DNA of 64,000 nt from Onstottus_B sp049273855 (GCA_049273855.1 JBASRN010000313.1:51461-115460), one strand, 5' to 3'; shown: positions 8,595-17,490, counted from the stretch's first letter. Notes: generated from the sequence alone by a model not told the origin. A program made the numbers and translations.

Positions 8595-9623
8595 CTACTC
8601 TCGCTCCTTGTCCTGTGGATCTACGATAGCCGCTTCCACGCGACGCAGCCGCTCAGCCAACTCAGGGAGCTTCGAGTATAGCACCTGCGAACGACGCCAC
8701 GAATTGTACTCCTGTCCCATTCCGGCGATCACCGCGCCGGCCTTCACGTTCTTGGTAACACCCGCCTGCCCGATGACTGTAGACCCGTCGCCAATCGTGA
8801 CGTGATGGTTTGTGCCGGCTTGTCCGGCGAACACACAGCCCCGGCCGACGATCGTTCCGCCCGCAAATCCCACGAGAGCCGCAACCACTGTGTCTTCACC
8901 AATCTCACAGCCGTGACCTACCTGAATCAGGTTATCGAGCTTCACCCCTCGCCGGAGGATCGTGTCCTGGAACCCTCCCCGATCGATGGCGCAGTTCGCC
9001 CCTATTTCACAGTCGTCTTCGATGATAACTCGCCCAAGCTGAAGCAACTTGAACTGACGGCCATCCTCGTCAGGCACAAAACTAAACCCGTCAGCGCCAA
9101 TCACCGTTCCCGCGTGAATGATGACCCGCCGCCCGATCTCGCTACCCGGGTAAATCGCGACGTTGGGATAAATCACCCCATCGTCGCCAACCCGGCAGTC
9201 ATTTCCTATGACCACTCCCGAGTGCAGCGTAACCCGGTCGCCGACAATCGAGTCCGCGCCGATGGTTACCCGAGGACGGATAGAAAGATCTTTGCCAAGA
9301 GTGCTGCCCTTGCCGAGGACCAAGTCGTTGCTCACTCCAGTCGCTAGATACTCGACCGAGTGAAGAGCGTGAATCGCGCGGGCAAAAGCCAGCTTCGGGT
9401 TGGCGGCGATCAGCAAGTTGCATTTCGCGCCGTCAATCGAGGCCGCTACTATTACTGCGGTGGCTCTTGACTCATTGATTCGTGCGCGATAGGCCGCGTC
9501 CGCCGCAAGAGTCACATCACCTTCGCCTGCCAGTTTGAACGATCTCGCGCGCCGCACGACGGATTCCGGATCGCCGACAAGCTCGGCCTTAAGGATATGC
9601 GCCAACTCACCAAGGGTTTTCAT
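8595..9623 (-). CDS. lpxD: UDP-3-O-(3-hydroxyacyl)glucosamine N-acyltransferase LpxD
   Basis: 342 aa from ATG 9623 (MKTLGELAHILKAELVGDPE), matching usual LpxD length. The N-terminal uridine-binding domain (about 1-100) is followed by a long hexapeptide-repeat beta-helix (about 110-300), with the catalytic-His region at DNLIQVGHGCEIGEDTVVAA. It adds the second 3-hydroxyacyl chain to UDP-acyl-glucosamine. The frame stays open to 9860; ATG 9680 (MGNFKLADRG) is an alternative start, but sequence before 9623 does not look like LpxD. No clear Shine-Dalgarno at either. First gene of the - strand lpx block, divergent from the toxin-antitoxin island. Confidence 0.9.
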   Translation of the reverse strand: MKTLGELAHILKAELVGDPESVVRRARSFKLAGEGDVTLAADAAYRARINESRATAVIVAASIDGAKCNLLIAANPKLAFARAIHALHSVEYLATGVSNDLVLGKGSTLGKDLSIRPRVTIGADSIVGDRVTLHSGVVIGNDCRVGDDGVIYPNVAIYPGSEIGRRVIIHAGTVIGADGFSFVPDEDGRQFKLLQLGRVIIEDDCEIGANCAIDRGGFQDTILRRGVKLDNLIQVGHGCEIGEDTVVAALVGFAGGTIVGRGCVFAGQAGTNHHVTIGDGSTVIGQAGVTKNVKAGAVIAGMGQEYNSWRRSQVLYSKLPELAERLRRVEAAIVDPQDKERE

Positions 9624-9769
9624 TGAGATTAGTGGATAGGCATCGACGCTGCCTCGATCAGCAAGTTTGAAGTTTCCCATAACGTCATTTCGCGCGCAAG
9701 CAACTGGGCGAGGGCGCAACGGTGTGAGCTGCCGATTGGTCACAAAATCAGGGCATTGATCGTATGCCT

Positions 9770-9784
9770 TCGCCCTTAGGGCGA
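9770..9784. promoter_or_regulatory. Candidate operator palindrome upstream of the toxin-antitoxin genes
   Basis: TCGCCC-TTA-GGGCGA, a perfect 6+6 palindrome ending eight bases before the -35 box at 9792. HigA-type antitoxins repress their own operon by binding palindromes at the promoter, so this is a reasonable operator candidate. Binding is inferred only. Confidence 0.4.
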
Positions 9785-9791
9785 TTTCCGG

Positions 9792-9820
9792 TTGACAGAT
9801 GCGCAGCGCTGCTCTACGAT
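9792..9820 (+). promoter_or_regulatory. Sigma-70-type promoter of the HigBA-like operon
   Basis: Perfect TTGACA (9792-9797), 17-nt spacer, TACGAT (9815-9820). Transcription would begin near 9827, just ahead of the GAGGTG ribosome site at 9829 and the GTG start at 9838. This favours that start over the upstream ATG 9799, which lies inside the promoter. Confidence 0.5.
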
Positions 9821-9837
9821 CTCGACGTGAGGTGCCG

Positions 9838-10140
9838 GTGCGGTTCAGATTTAAAGACAAGAATCTTGAGCTGCTTTACACTCGGGGCGAGAGGGCGCGC
9901 GAGCTCCCGAAAGAAGTCGTGAATGCGTATCTACGTCGGGTCCGTCATATTGAAGCGGCAAAAGACGAACGGGATTTGCGCGTCCAGGTTAGTGTTCATT
10001 ACGAGCGACTCAAGGGAAGATATAAGGGTAAGGAGTCACTGCGATTGAATCGTGAATGGCGTTTGATTATCTCAGTGGTGGAGGACGAGCAGGGGAAATA
10101 CGTTCTCATTCATGAGATTAACAATCACTACGGAGAGTAG
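9838..10140 (+). CDS. higB: RelE/HigB-family toxin
   Basis: 100 aa from GTG 9838 (FRFKDKNLELLYTRGERAREL), matching the HigB start pattern; the frame is open back to 9799, but that region holds the promoter. Family features: basic helical N-terminus, LRVQVSVHYERLKGRYKGKESLRLNREWRLII core and the terminal strand KYVLIHEINNHYG. HigB toxins are ribosome-dependent mRNA endonucleases. GAGGTG lies five bases upstream. Toxin-before-antitoxin order is typical of HigBA. The stop is one base from the next start. Confidence 0.85.
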   Translation: MRFRFKDKNLELLYTRGERARELPKEVVNAYLRRVRHIEAAKDERDLRVQVSVHYERLKGRYKGKESLRLNREWRLIISVVEDEQGKYVLIHEINNHYGE

Positions 10141-10141
10141 A

Positions 10142-11254
10142 ATGAAAAACACGCTGCGCCCATTTACACCAATCAAGCCCGGCGAGATGCTGCGGGAAGA
10201 ACTCGATTCTCGCGGTTGGAGCCAGGCCGACTTCTCCGACATTGTGGGGCGGCCAGTTCAAGCTGTAAACGAAATCATCGCTGGAAAGAAGGCCATAACG
10301 CCCGATACTGCCGTCGCTTTCTCCAAGGCTCTGGGTAACAGTCCGGAGTATTGGCTCAACCTTGAATCCGCCTATAGGCTTGACCTGCTCGACAAACGTC
10401 ACGGCGGTGGAGACGACATTGAGCGACGCTCTCGCCTTTACGCTGCGGCGCCCGTAAAGGAGCTAATGAAACGACGATGGATATCGGTTCGGAATCCCCG
10501 TGATATCGACCGTCTTGAGCAAGAGGTCTGCGGCTTCTTGGAAATGAATACGCTCGATGAAACCTCTACGCTAGGCATGGCTGCACGCAAGACCAGTCGC
10601 GATCATCCATACAATCCAGCACAACTCGCGTGGGGGTGCCGGGTGAGACAAGTCGCTCGGAAGATGAAGGTTGCCAAGTACTCCCGAGGGGAGCTTGAAA
10701 CAGCGGTCGGTGACCTGCCCAAACGTTCGACATCGCAAAAGGAAACTCGCAAGATCCCGGGGTTGCTCGCCGAACTCGGAGTGCGCTTTATCATTCTTGA
10801 GCACTTGCCGAAGACGCGGATCGACGGGGCGTCGTTGTGGCTCGACGACGAGAAGCCGGTGGTAGCATTGACCTTTAGATATGATCGGGTTGATTGTTTC
10901 TGGTTTACGCTAATGCACGAACTTGCGCACGTGCTTGCCGGGGACGCAAAGAAGGACGAAATGCTTGTCGACGACTCCTTGGTGGGCAAGGATGCCGAGC
11001 CTGCGGAGAACCAGCTCAACGCCGAGGTGAGAGCCGACAGGGCAGCAAACGAGTGGTTGATTCCTGCGAAGGCTTTGCAGAGGTTCTTAGCAAGGACAAA
11101 GCCGTTCATATCAAGGAAGGAAGTACTATCTTTTGCCGCGGAGTTGGGTATACATCCAGCGATCGTTGTCGGGAGGCTTCAACACGATGGCGAAGTTCCG
11201 TGGACGCACTACCGGAATATGCTCGAGCGGATTCGGCACACGGTCGTCGGCTAA
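10142..11254 (+). CDS. higA: HigA-type antitoxin fused to an ImmA/IrrE metallopeptidase domain
   Basis: 370 aa. Residues about 14-75 are an Xre-type helix-turn-helix (GEMLREELDSRGWSQADFSD, then NEIIAGKKAITPDTAVAF), as in HigA/VapI antitoxins. The C-terminal half carries a zinc-peptidase HELAH motif (about 259-263, in FTLMHELAHVLAG) and downstream ADRAANEWLIP, which is ImmA/IrrE-like. The metallopeptidase may cleave a repressor or partner; the target is unknown. Start ATG 10142 has GGAGAG upstream and lies one base past the toxin stop. The fusion is a known domain order (long HigA), but it makes the antitoxin about four times its minimal length. Confidence 0.85.
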   Translation: MKNTLRPFTPIKPGEMLREELDSRGWSQADFSDIVGRPVQAVNEIIAGKKAITPDTAVAFSKALGNSPEYWLNLESAYRLDLLDKRHGGGDDIERRSRLYAAAPVKELMKRRWISVRNPRDIDRLEQEVCGFLEMNTLDETSTLGMAARKTSRDHPYNPAQLAWGCRVRQVARKMKVAKYSRGELETAVGDLPKRSTSQKETRKIPGLLAELGVRFIILEHLPKTRIDGASLWLDDEKPVVALTFRYDRVDCFWFTLMHELAHVLAGDAKKDEMLVDDSLVGKDAEPAENQLNAEVRADRAANEWLIPAKALQRFLARTKPFISRKEVLSFAAELGIHPAIVVGRLQHDGEVPWTHYRNMLERIRHTVVG

Positions 11255-11329
11255 GTGGCGTTGAAGCCTGGCCTTCTTGGGGTTATTTCTCGAATGCCCT
11301 AATAACACTTGCGGCTCGAAGGAGCGGTG

Positions 11330-12388
11330 ATGGCTATTTGTTTAAGTGACTTTTACACCAAGACTACATCTAAGACGCTTGGTGACGTGGAACTCAAGCA
11401 TATCTCCTACAACGACCAAGATCATATTCGAGATCTAATCTGGTCCGTGACGGATGACAAGCAGTTTGCGGTACAGACTCTGTACCACCAGCTTGTTGGA
11501 CCAAGAATAGACGCTCAAGATTTCGAGAGCCTACCCGAAGACGAGCTTAGGCAATTGGCGAGGGACTATTCGCGCCATGAGCTTATGCGATCCTCGGATG
11601 ACATGCCCGACCAGCAAGTATTCTTTCAATTTCGGAACGCTGTTGACACAAGGTTCACAAAGAATTTCGAAGAACTAAGGGCTACCTTTAGAAAGATGGA
11701 GTTTGGTCTTTCCGATCAATTAAGGAGAGTAGCGTCGGGCATGAACCATAATCCGACGTTCGACGCTCTCAAGAATATGGCGGGCGCGCGGCAAGAGCAA
11801 ATTAATAGCGCCATGAAGAGCCTCAGCGAACTGGCTCGGCCAAAGCTCCCGACTTTTGAGATTTCTACCTTTTTTGATGCCTGCAAGGCTGCTAGTTTCC
11901 TCGATATTGTCGAACAGCTCAACTTGTCTTCTCGCCTGGCCGATACAATTTCCTCGATGTCCGTGATCGAGCAAGTGGTCAAACAGCAAGAACAGATTTC
12001 TAGTAACCTGATTGAAACGGTAAGGAGGCAGTTTCACATACCAACGCAGATCGCCTTCGATTCACTAGCTGAACAAATAAAGGCTATCCAGAGTTGGACC
12101 AGCTTCAACCCGAACATCCTCGGCGGCTTCACCAAGTTTTGGGAAGATTTCGAAGTAAACTATCACGTTACTGAGGAGAAGGCTGTACGGGTTCTTAAGA
12201 AGTATAACTGGTTTGTCTCTCCTTCTGTGCCGGCGAGCTTTGTATATGAAGCGGTGAGAATTGGACGGAAGAAGGGCAATCAGCTCAAGGCAATCAACGC
12301 CCTGTTCTGGGAGTATTTCTCGGAGAACAATTTTGAGAATCTAGGCATTCTTGTAGAAGGCCAATGGCAACAAGGGCGAGCGAATTAA
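11330..12388 (+). CDS. Unrecognised 352-aa protein of the toxin-antitoxin island
   Basis: Start chosen at ATG 11330, with an excellent AAGGAG five bases upstream, rather than an in-frame TTG at 11309. No family is recognised. The product is soluble-looking and helix-rich, with a Gln/Glu-rich middle (about 115-240), no signal peptide, and a C-terminus of aromatic-rich helices (KFWEDFEVNYHVTEEKAVRV, then NALFWEYFSENNFENLGILV). Base composition is visibly AT-richer than the flanking lipid A and gcv genes, a sign of transfer. It follows higA by 75 bp on the same strand and overlaps the next short ORF (TAATG), suggesting an accessory or defence cassette; that role is inference. Confidence 0.6.
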   Translation: MAICLSDFYTKTTSKTLGDVELKHISYNDQDHIRDLIWSVTDDKQFAVQTLYHQLVGPRIDAQDFESLPEDELRQLARDYSRHELMRSSDDMPDQQVFFQFRNAVDTRFTKNFEELRATFRKMEFGLSDQLRRVASGMNHNPTFDALKNMAGARQEQINSAMKSLSELARPKLPTFEISTFFDACKAASFLDIVEQLNLSSRLADTISSMSVIEQVVKQQEQISSNLIETVRRQFHIPTQIAFDSLAEQIKAIQSWTSFNPNILGGFTKFWEDFEVNYHVTEEKAVRVLKKYNWFVSPSVPASFVYEAVRIGRKKGNQLKAINALFWEYFSENNFENLGILVEGQWQQGRAN

Positions 12389-12519
12389 TGAAAGAGATGA
12401 CCGGCGCAGATGCGATGTTTGAGTTCATGGTGCGTGAGGCGTGCGATATGTTGTACCACTCCGTGCCCGAAAGCGGCTCACCTCTTTCAGTATGTGTTCC
12501 CTCTCTCGCGCGCCTCTAA
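12388..12519 (+). CDS. Short 43-aa ORF coupled to the 352-aa gene (possible truncated gene)
   Basis: ATG 12388 overlaps the upstream stop (TAATG). The reading frame (MKEMTGADAMFEFMVREACD, then MLYHSVPESG) runs 43 codons to TAA 12517. Its Met/acidic helical N-terminus looks like the start of a protein while the tail (SPLSVCVPSLARL) looks random, so it may be the 5' remnant of a second gene whose rest was lost at the junction with the gcv region. Could also be a chance frame. Confidence 0.3.
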   Translation: MKEMTGADAMFEFMVREACDMLYHSVPESGSPLSVCVPSLARL

Positions 12520-12553
12520 CTCGCCTGAGCGTGCAACCGCTCCGAGGCCAAAC

Positions 12554-12582
12554 TTGACGGAAAAAAAATGCGCGTGTTAGCT
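12554..12582 (+). promoter_or_regulatory. Possible promoter of the gcv operon
   Basis: TTGACG (12554-12559), 17-nt A-rich spacer, TTAGCT (12577-12582), about 60 bp before gcvT. The -10 match is poor. No glycine riboswitch was recognised between the island and gcvT. Confidence 0.25.
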
Positions 12583-12642
12583 TGCCTGTTCTCTTCGCTG
12601 TCGTTAATCTCGATTGCACCGACCGAGCATCACCTTTACGAG

Positions 12643-13758
12643 ATGACTGGAACCGGAATACTCAAGCGAACGCCGCTGTATGAAGCTCACCTCGCGTCGG
12701 GCGCGCGGATGGTTGACTTCGCCGGTTGGGAAATGCCCGTCCAATACTCCGGCCCGATGCCTGAGCATATGGCGGTCCGGCAAGCCGCGGGACTGTTCGA
12801 CGTTTCCCATATGGGCGAGATAGAGGTGATCGGCCACGACGCGCTCGCGCTGGTCCAGCGCCTGACCACTAACGACGTTTCGAAGCTGAAAGACAACCAG
12901 GTCCAGTACTCGCTGATGACCAACGAAAGCGGCGGCATCATCGACGACCTTCTCGTTTACCGGTTGAACCGGGAGTTCTTCTTGCTCATCGTTAACGCTG
13001 CCGGAATCGAATCGGACTTCGAGTGGATCAAGAAGCAAGCGGCCGGTGATCGAGTCGAGGTGCGAAACGTGAGCGCGGCTTTTGCCCTGCTCGCGCTTCA
13101 GGGTCCGCGCTCCGAAATGATACTCCAGCCGCTCACCGATCATATGCTCGACCGCATACCCTATTACTGGTCGCAGGAAGTCGAGGTAGAGAACGCAAGA
13201 TGCCGGGTTTCGCGGACCGGCTATACCGGCGAGGATGGCTTCGAGATACTTTGCGAAGCGGCCTTCGCGCGGCATATCTGGAAAAGGCTGCTCCTGACCG
13301 GCAAGGCCGAGGGGCTGGTTCCCTGTGGTTTGGCCGCGCGCAACACGCTCAGGCTCGAAGCGGCCTTCCGGCTTTACGGCAACGACATGGATCAGACGAC
13401 GACGCCGCTGGAGGCGGGACTCGCGTGGACGGTCAAGCTTGCCAAGGGCGACTTCATCGGGCGCGACGTGCTTCTGCGGCAGAAAGAACAGGGGCTTACC
13501 CGAAAGCTGGTTGGATTCGAAGTGATGGACAAAGCGCCGGCGCGCGACGGCTACCGTGTGAGCGCCGGCGGACGCGAAGTCGGAGTCGTCGCTTCAGGCA
13601 GCCCCGCGCCTTTTCTGAAGAAGAACATTGGATTGGTTTATCTCCCCGTCGATCACACCAGGGTTGGGACGGAGTTGTCTGTGTCCGTGCGTGCGCGGCA
13701 AGTCCCCGCGCGTGTGGTGGAGACTCCGTTCTACAAACGCGAGAAGAAGTTCGACTGA
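12643..13758 (+). CDS. gcvT: Glycine cleavage system T protein (aminomethyltransferase)
   Basis: 371 aa, standard length. Transfers the methylene group from aminomethyl-lipoyl GcvH to tetrahydrofolate and releases ammonia. Seen: LKRTPLYEAHLASGARMVDF, the FDVSHMGEIEV motif, FGFE-like TGYTGEDGFEI, GLAARNTLRLEA and the C-terminal beta-barrel (GREVGVVASGSPAPFLKKNI). The frame is open back to 12568, but homologues begin near TPLYEAH, so ATG 12643 is chosen. First of gcvT-gcvH-gcvPA-gcvPB. Confidence 0.95.
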   Translation: MTGTGILKRTPLYEAHLASGARMVDFAGWEMPVQYSGPMPEHMAVRQAAGLFDVSHMGEIEVIGHDALALVQRLTTNDVSKLKDNQVQYSLMTNESGGIIDDLLVYRLNREFFLLIVNAAGIESDFEWIKKQAAGDRVEVRNVSAAFALLALQGPRSEMILQPLTDHMLDRIPYYWSQEVEVENARCRVSRTGYTGEDGFEILCEAAFARHIWKRLLLTGKAEGLVPCGLAARNTLRLEAAFRLYGNDMDQTTTPLEAGLAWTVKLAKGDFIGRDVLLRQKEQGLTRKLVGFEVMDKAPARDGYRVSAGGREVGVVASGSPAPFLKKNIGLVYLPVDHTRVGTELSVSVRARQVPARVVETPFYKREKKFD

Positions 13759-13811
13759 AAAGCGACCGGTCGAAAAAAGGAACAGAACAAATCTGAGTTC
13801 GGAGAACCAAA

Positions 13812-14207
13812 ATGGCAAACACACCAGAAGATCTGACATATACCAAAGACCACGAGTGGGTGCGCGTTAAGGGCGAGGAAGCCACCGTTGGCATAACCGA
13901 TCACGCTCAGCAGCAGCTCGGCGATGTAGTGTATGTCGAGCTTCCGAAGGTCGGCGACAAGTTCGAGACGGCTGAGCCGTTCGGCTCGGTTGAAAGCGTC
14001 AAGGCGGTTAGCGAAATTTACATGCCTCTGAGCGGAACGGTGACGGAAGTAAACGACACTCTGAACGATTCGCCGGAGCAGGTGAACGAGGATCCCTACG
14101 GCGACGGCTGGATGATTCGCATCAAGCTCGACAATCCTTCACAGGTCGACGCGCTGCTGACCTCCATCGAATACGAAGACTACATAAAAGAAGAAGCGTC
14201 GGAGTAA
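13812..14207 (+). CDS. gcvH: Glycine cleavage system H protein
   Basis: 131 aa lipoyl carrier shuttling the aminomethyl group between P and T proteins. The lipoylated Lys is K64 in GSVESVKAVSEIY; upstream YTKDHEWVRV and downstream DPYGDGWMIRIK are family signatures. 53 bp after gcvT and 7 bp before gcvPA, so one transcript is likely. Confidence 0.96.
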   Translation: MANTPEDLTYTKDHEWVRVKGEEATVGITDHAQQQLGDVVYVELPKVGDKFETAEPFGSVESVKAVSEIYMPLSGTVTEVNDTLNDSPEQVNEDPYGDGWMIRIKLDNPSQVDALLTSIEYEDYIKEEASE

Positions 14208-14214
14208 ATCCCAA

Positions 14215-15546
14215 ATGAGATATATTCCGAACTCGGCCGGCGAGCGGCTCTCGATGCTGACGGACATCGGCCGCTCGCGAATCGAAGACCTCTTCCAGCA
14301 GATTCCCGAACGTCTGAGGCTCAACGAACCAATAGGCATCGGCCAGCCGATGAGCGAGCCGGAGCTGCTGGCTTACTTTCGCGATCTCGCCGCGGCAAAC
14401 GGAGCAGACTACCAGTCGTTTCTCGGCGCGGGCGCTTATTCGCATTTCATACCGGTCATCATCGACTCGCTTATCTCGCGCGCCGAGTTCTTTACCGCCT
14501 ACACGCCCTATCAACCCGAGTTGAGCCAGGGCACGCTTCAGTACATCTTCGAGTTTCAAACGATCATTTGCCAGCTCACCGGGATGGAAGTCGCCAACGC
14601 TTCGCTTTACGACGGCTCGACCGGCGTAGCGGAAGCGGTGTTGATGGCCAATAGAGTTAACCGCCGCGACAAGTTCATCATTGCCGGATCGTTGCACCCC
14701 CAGTACTCCGAAGTCATTTCGACTTACACACAAAACGTCGGATTGACGGTTGAGTATGCTCCGAGCACCGAAGCCGGCACGCTCGATGCGAACTCGCTCG
14801 CGGTGGACAAACAAACGTCGGCAGTCGTGGTTCAGTCGCCGAACTTCTTCGGATGCATCGAGGACCTCGCGGCGATCGCCGCCGCCGTGCACGACGCAGG
14901 CGCGCTTTTGATCGTCGCCATCACCGAGCCGATGAGCCTTGGAATGTTGAAGTCACCGGGGGCTTGCGGCGCGGACATAGTTGTGGGCGAGAGCCAGTCT
15001 TTCGGCATCCCGCTAAGCTACGGGGGACCATATTGCGGTATGTTTGCGACGCTCGAAAAGTACGTTCGCCAAATGCCGGGCCGGCTGGTCGGCGAAGCCT
15101 ACGATGATCGAGGCCGCCGCGGATACGTGCTTACGCTATCCACTCGCGAGCAACACATTCGCCGCGAAAAGGCGACTTCGAACATCTGCACAAACCAGGG
15201 ACTGTTCGCGCTGATGTCTACGATTTATCTGTCAACGATGGGCCGTCGAGGTCTTCAGGAGGTCGCGCGGCAGAACTCCCAGAAAGCTCACTATGCGGCT
15301 ACGGAGATCGCGAAGATCGCTGGGTTCGAGTTAAGGTTTCTCGCGCCCTTCTTCAACGAGTTCGTTGTACGGACGCCCCGGCCCGCGACCGAAGTAACGA
15401 AGCGGCTGCTTCGCGAGAAGATAATCGGCGGCGTCGCGCTCGAAGGCTACTATCCCGATATGACTGACTCGCTGCTCGTTTGCGTGACCGAGACCGCGAA
15501 GAAGGAATCGATTGATAATTTGGTGGATGCGCTCTCTAAAGTTTGA
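14215..15546 (+). CDS. gcvPA: Glycine dehydrogenase (decarboxylating) subunit 1
   Basis: 443 aa, the N-terminal subunit of the split two-protein P enzyme. Together with GcvPB it decarboxylates glycine with PLP. Seen: RYIPNS...ERLSMLTDIG start, FLGAGAYSHFIP, TPYQPELSQGTLQYIFEFQT, MEVANASLYDGSTGVAEA, and GESQSFGIPLSYGGPYCGMF. It does not carry the PLP lysine, which lies in GcvPB. Start 7 bp after gcvH. Confidence 0.95.
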   Translation: MRYIPNSAGERLSMLTDIGRSRIEDLFQQIPERLRLNEPIGIGQPMSEPELLAYFRDLAAANGADYQSFLGAGAYSHFIPVIIDSLISRAEFFTAYTPYQPELSQGTLQYIFEFQTIICQLTGMEVANASLYDGSTGVAEAVLMANRVNRRDKFIIAGSLHPQYSEVISTYTQNVGLTVEYAPSTEAGTLDANSLAVDKQTSAVVVQSPNFFGCIEDLAAIAAAVHDAGALLIVAITEPMSLGMLKSPGACGADIVVGESQSFGIPLSYGGPYCGMFATLEKYVRQMPGRLVGEAYDDRGRRGYVLTLSTREQHIRREKATSNICTNQGLFALMSTIYLSTMGRRGLQEVARQNSQKAHYAATEIAKIAGFELRFLAPFFNEFVVRTPRPATEVTKRLLREKIIGGVALEGYYPDMTDSLLVCVTETAKKESIDNLVDALSKV

Positions 15547-15582
15547 GATTCGAATCGGCAGGACAACACTACAACGGAGGCT

Positions 15583-15756
15583 ATGATGCCGGAACTACAG
15601 CACCTCGGAGTCGGCGGCGTAGTTTTTCTAGTCGGAGCAATCATCTACGTTGTCAACCTTCTCCTCTCCCTCGCGAAACGGGGCAAAGCGCTGCCGGTTG
15701 ACGGCGTCGGGCTTATGGTCCTGGGAATAGGCATCGCACTCTTTTTGAAGTGGTGA
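15583..15756 (+). CDS. 57-aa two-helix membrane protein between gcvPA and gcvPB
   Basis: ATGATG start with ACGGAGG immediately upstream (15574-15580), 57 codons to TGA 15754. Two hydrophobic segments: VGGVVFLVGAIIYVVNLLLS (about 10-29) and VGLMVLGIGIALFLKW (about 42-57), joined by a basic loop (LAKRGKALPVDG). The good ribosome site, balanced membrane topology and position inside an operon support a real gene. No family recognised; function unknown. A role in glycine metabolism is not implied by the sequence. Confidence 0.6.
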   Translation: MMPELQHLGVGGVVFLVGAIIYVVNLLLSLAKRGKALPVDGVGLMVLGIGIALFLKW

Positions 15757-15806
15757 GCCGCTGAACCAGGTCTCGTGACAAAGGATATCTAAAGCAGGGG
15801 CTGGAA

Positions 15807-17378
15807 ATGCCTCACGTGCAGGGTGACGTTGAAGCAATGAGTAAAAGCAGAATAAAGAAGGCAACAACTCACGTGGTTCAGAACGAAGGGCTGATCTTCG
15901 AAGAGTCGCGAGCCGGACGCATTGGCTATTCGGTTCCTAGGCTCGACGTGCCCGAGCGGGATGACGCCGAACTCGTCGAATCTCGCCTCCTTCGCGACGA
16001 CGACCTCGAAGGAATGCCGGAGCTATCAGAGGTAGACGTCATCCGCCACTTTACCAGACTGTCAACGTGGAACTACTGCATAGACCACGGGCTGTACCCG
16101 TTGGGCTCCTGCACGATGAAGTACAACCCGCGTATCAACGAGCGAGTCGCGCGGATCGAGGGTATTGCGAATCTGCATCCGCTGACGCCTTCGGCGCTTT
16201 CCCAGGGTGCGCTCGAAATAATTCGGCGCCTCGAAGAGAGTCTCTGCCGGATCACCGGGCTCGATGCCGTAACGACGCAACCCGCCGCGGGCGCCCAGGG
16301 CGAGATGACCGGGATAATGATGGTGCGCGCCGCGCTGACCGGGCGCGGCAACCCGCGCAAGAAAGTCCTGATTCCCGATTCGGCTCACGGAACGAACCCC
16401 GCGTCTGCGGTGATCTGCGGCTATACCGTCGAAGCAGTTCCGTCGAATTCGGAAGGCGGGACCGATCTTGGAGCGCTGCGCCGCCTGATGAACGACGACG
16501 TGGCCGCGCTCATGCTCACCAACCCAAACACGCTTGGTAAGTTCGAGCAAAACATCGAAGAGATTTGCCGGATCGTTCACAACCAGGGCGGGTTTGTTTA
16601 CATGGACGGCGCGAACATGAACGCGCTGGTAGGCGTTGCAAGGCCCGCTAGCTTCGGCATAGACGTGATGCACCTGAATCTGCACAAGACGTTTTCGACT
16701 CCGCACGGAGGAGGCGGACCCGGCGCCGGCCCGGTTGCAGTCACTCGCGAACTCGAACCCTATCTTCCCTTCCCTCGCATCGTTCGCGCCGGCGACGGAA
16801 CGCTCGCGCTCGACTTCAATCGCCCCAAGTCGGTGGGCCGCGTGCGGGCATATCTAGGGAACTTCGGAGTGCTGGTGAGAGCGCTGAGCTATATTCTGAC
16901 GCATGGCGATCCGGGTCTGCGCGAAGCTACCGAAACCGCGGTACTTAATGCGAACTACATCGCGCATCATCTGAAAGACACCTTTGAAGTCGCATATCCC
17001 GGTCCGCTCATGCACGAGGTTGTCTTTTCAGATAGACGCCAGATCAAATACGGCGTAAAGAACGCGGACATCGCCAAGCGTCTTATCGACTACGGGTTCT
17101 ATCCGCCGACGATGTCGTTCCCGCTGATCGTAAGCGGCGCGCTGATGGTTGAGCCGACCGAGACTGAGAGCCGCGAGGAACTTGACTTGTTTATCGATGC
17201 GATGAAATCCATCAACGCCGAAGCTGCTGAGGACCCCGAGCTTTTGAAAGCCGCGCCTCACACCACCAGAGTCGGCCGGCTGGACGAAGTCGCGGCCGCG
17301 CGCAAACCGGTGCTGCGCTGGCGTCCGCGAAGCGGCAACGACGAAGAACGCATCCGGCGCACTTCTTCCACCGCCTGA
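15807..17378 (+). CDS. gcvPB: Glycine dehydrogenase (decarboxylating) subunit 2
   Basis: 523 aa C-terminal, catalytic subunit of the split P protein. The PLP-binding Lys is in HLNLHKTFSTPHGGGGPGAG (about residue 293). Also seen: TQPAAGAQGEMTGIMMVRA, SAHGTNPASAVICGY, and TFEVAYPGPLMHEVVFSDR. ATG 15807 is the first start; ATG 15837 is a possible alternative since homologues begin near THVVQNEGLIFE. The C-terminal tail after about 500 (WRPRSGNDEERIRRTSS) is basic and variable. It completes the gcv operon. Confidence 0.95.
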   Translation: MPHVQGDVEAMSKSRIKKATTHVVQNEGLIFEESRAGRIGYSVPRLDVPERDDAELVESRLLRDDDLEGMPELSEVDVIRHFTRLSTWNYCIDHGLYPLGSCTMKYNPRINERVARIEGIANLHPLTPSALSQGALEIIRRLEESLCRITGLDAVTTQPAAGAQGEMTGIMMVRAALTGRGNPRKKVLIPDSAHGTNPASAVICGYTVEAVPSNSEGGTDLGALRRLMNDDVAALMLTNPNTLGKFEQNIEEICRIVHNQGGFVYMDGANMNALVGVARPASFGIDVMHLNLHKTFSTPHGGGGPGAGPVAVTRELEPYLPFPRIVRAGDGTLALDFNRPKSVGRVRAYLGNFGVLVRALSYILTHGDPGLREATETAVLNANYIAHHLKDTFEVAYPGPLMHEVVFSDRRQIKYGVKNADIAKRLIDYGFYPPTMSFPLIVSGALMVEPTETESREELDLFIDAMKSINAEAAEDPELLKAAPHTTRVGRLDEVAAARKPVLRWRPRSGNDEERIRRTSSTA

Positions 17379-17490
17379 CGTTGTTGCCACAACTTTCGTT
17401 ACCTTGTTAGACTCGTTCGCTTATGGGACCCGGTTTGTCTGAGACAAGGCGGCGGCAGTTCATTTTTTGCCATCATAGAAAGGACTACAA

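Noticed and set aside
12389..12642. Possible glycine riboswitch before gcvT
   Set aside because: None of the conserved glycine-aptamer blocks are recognisable, and part of the gap is taken by the short ORF at 12388-12519.
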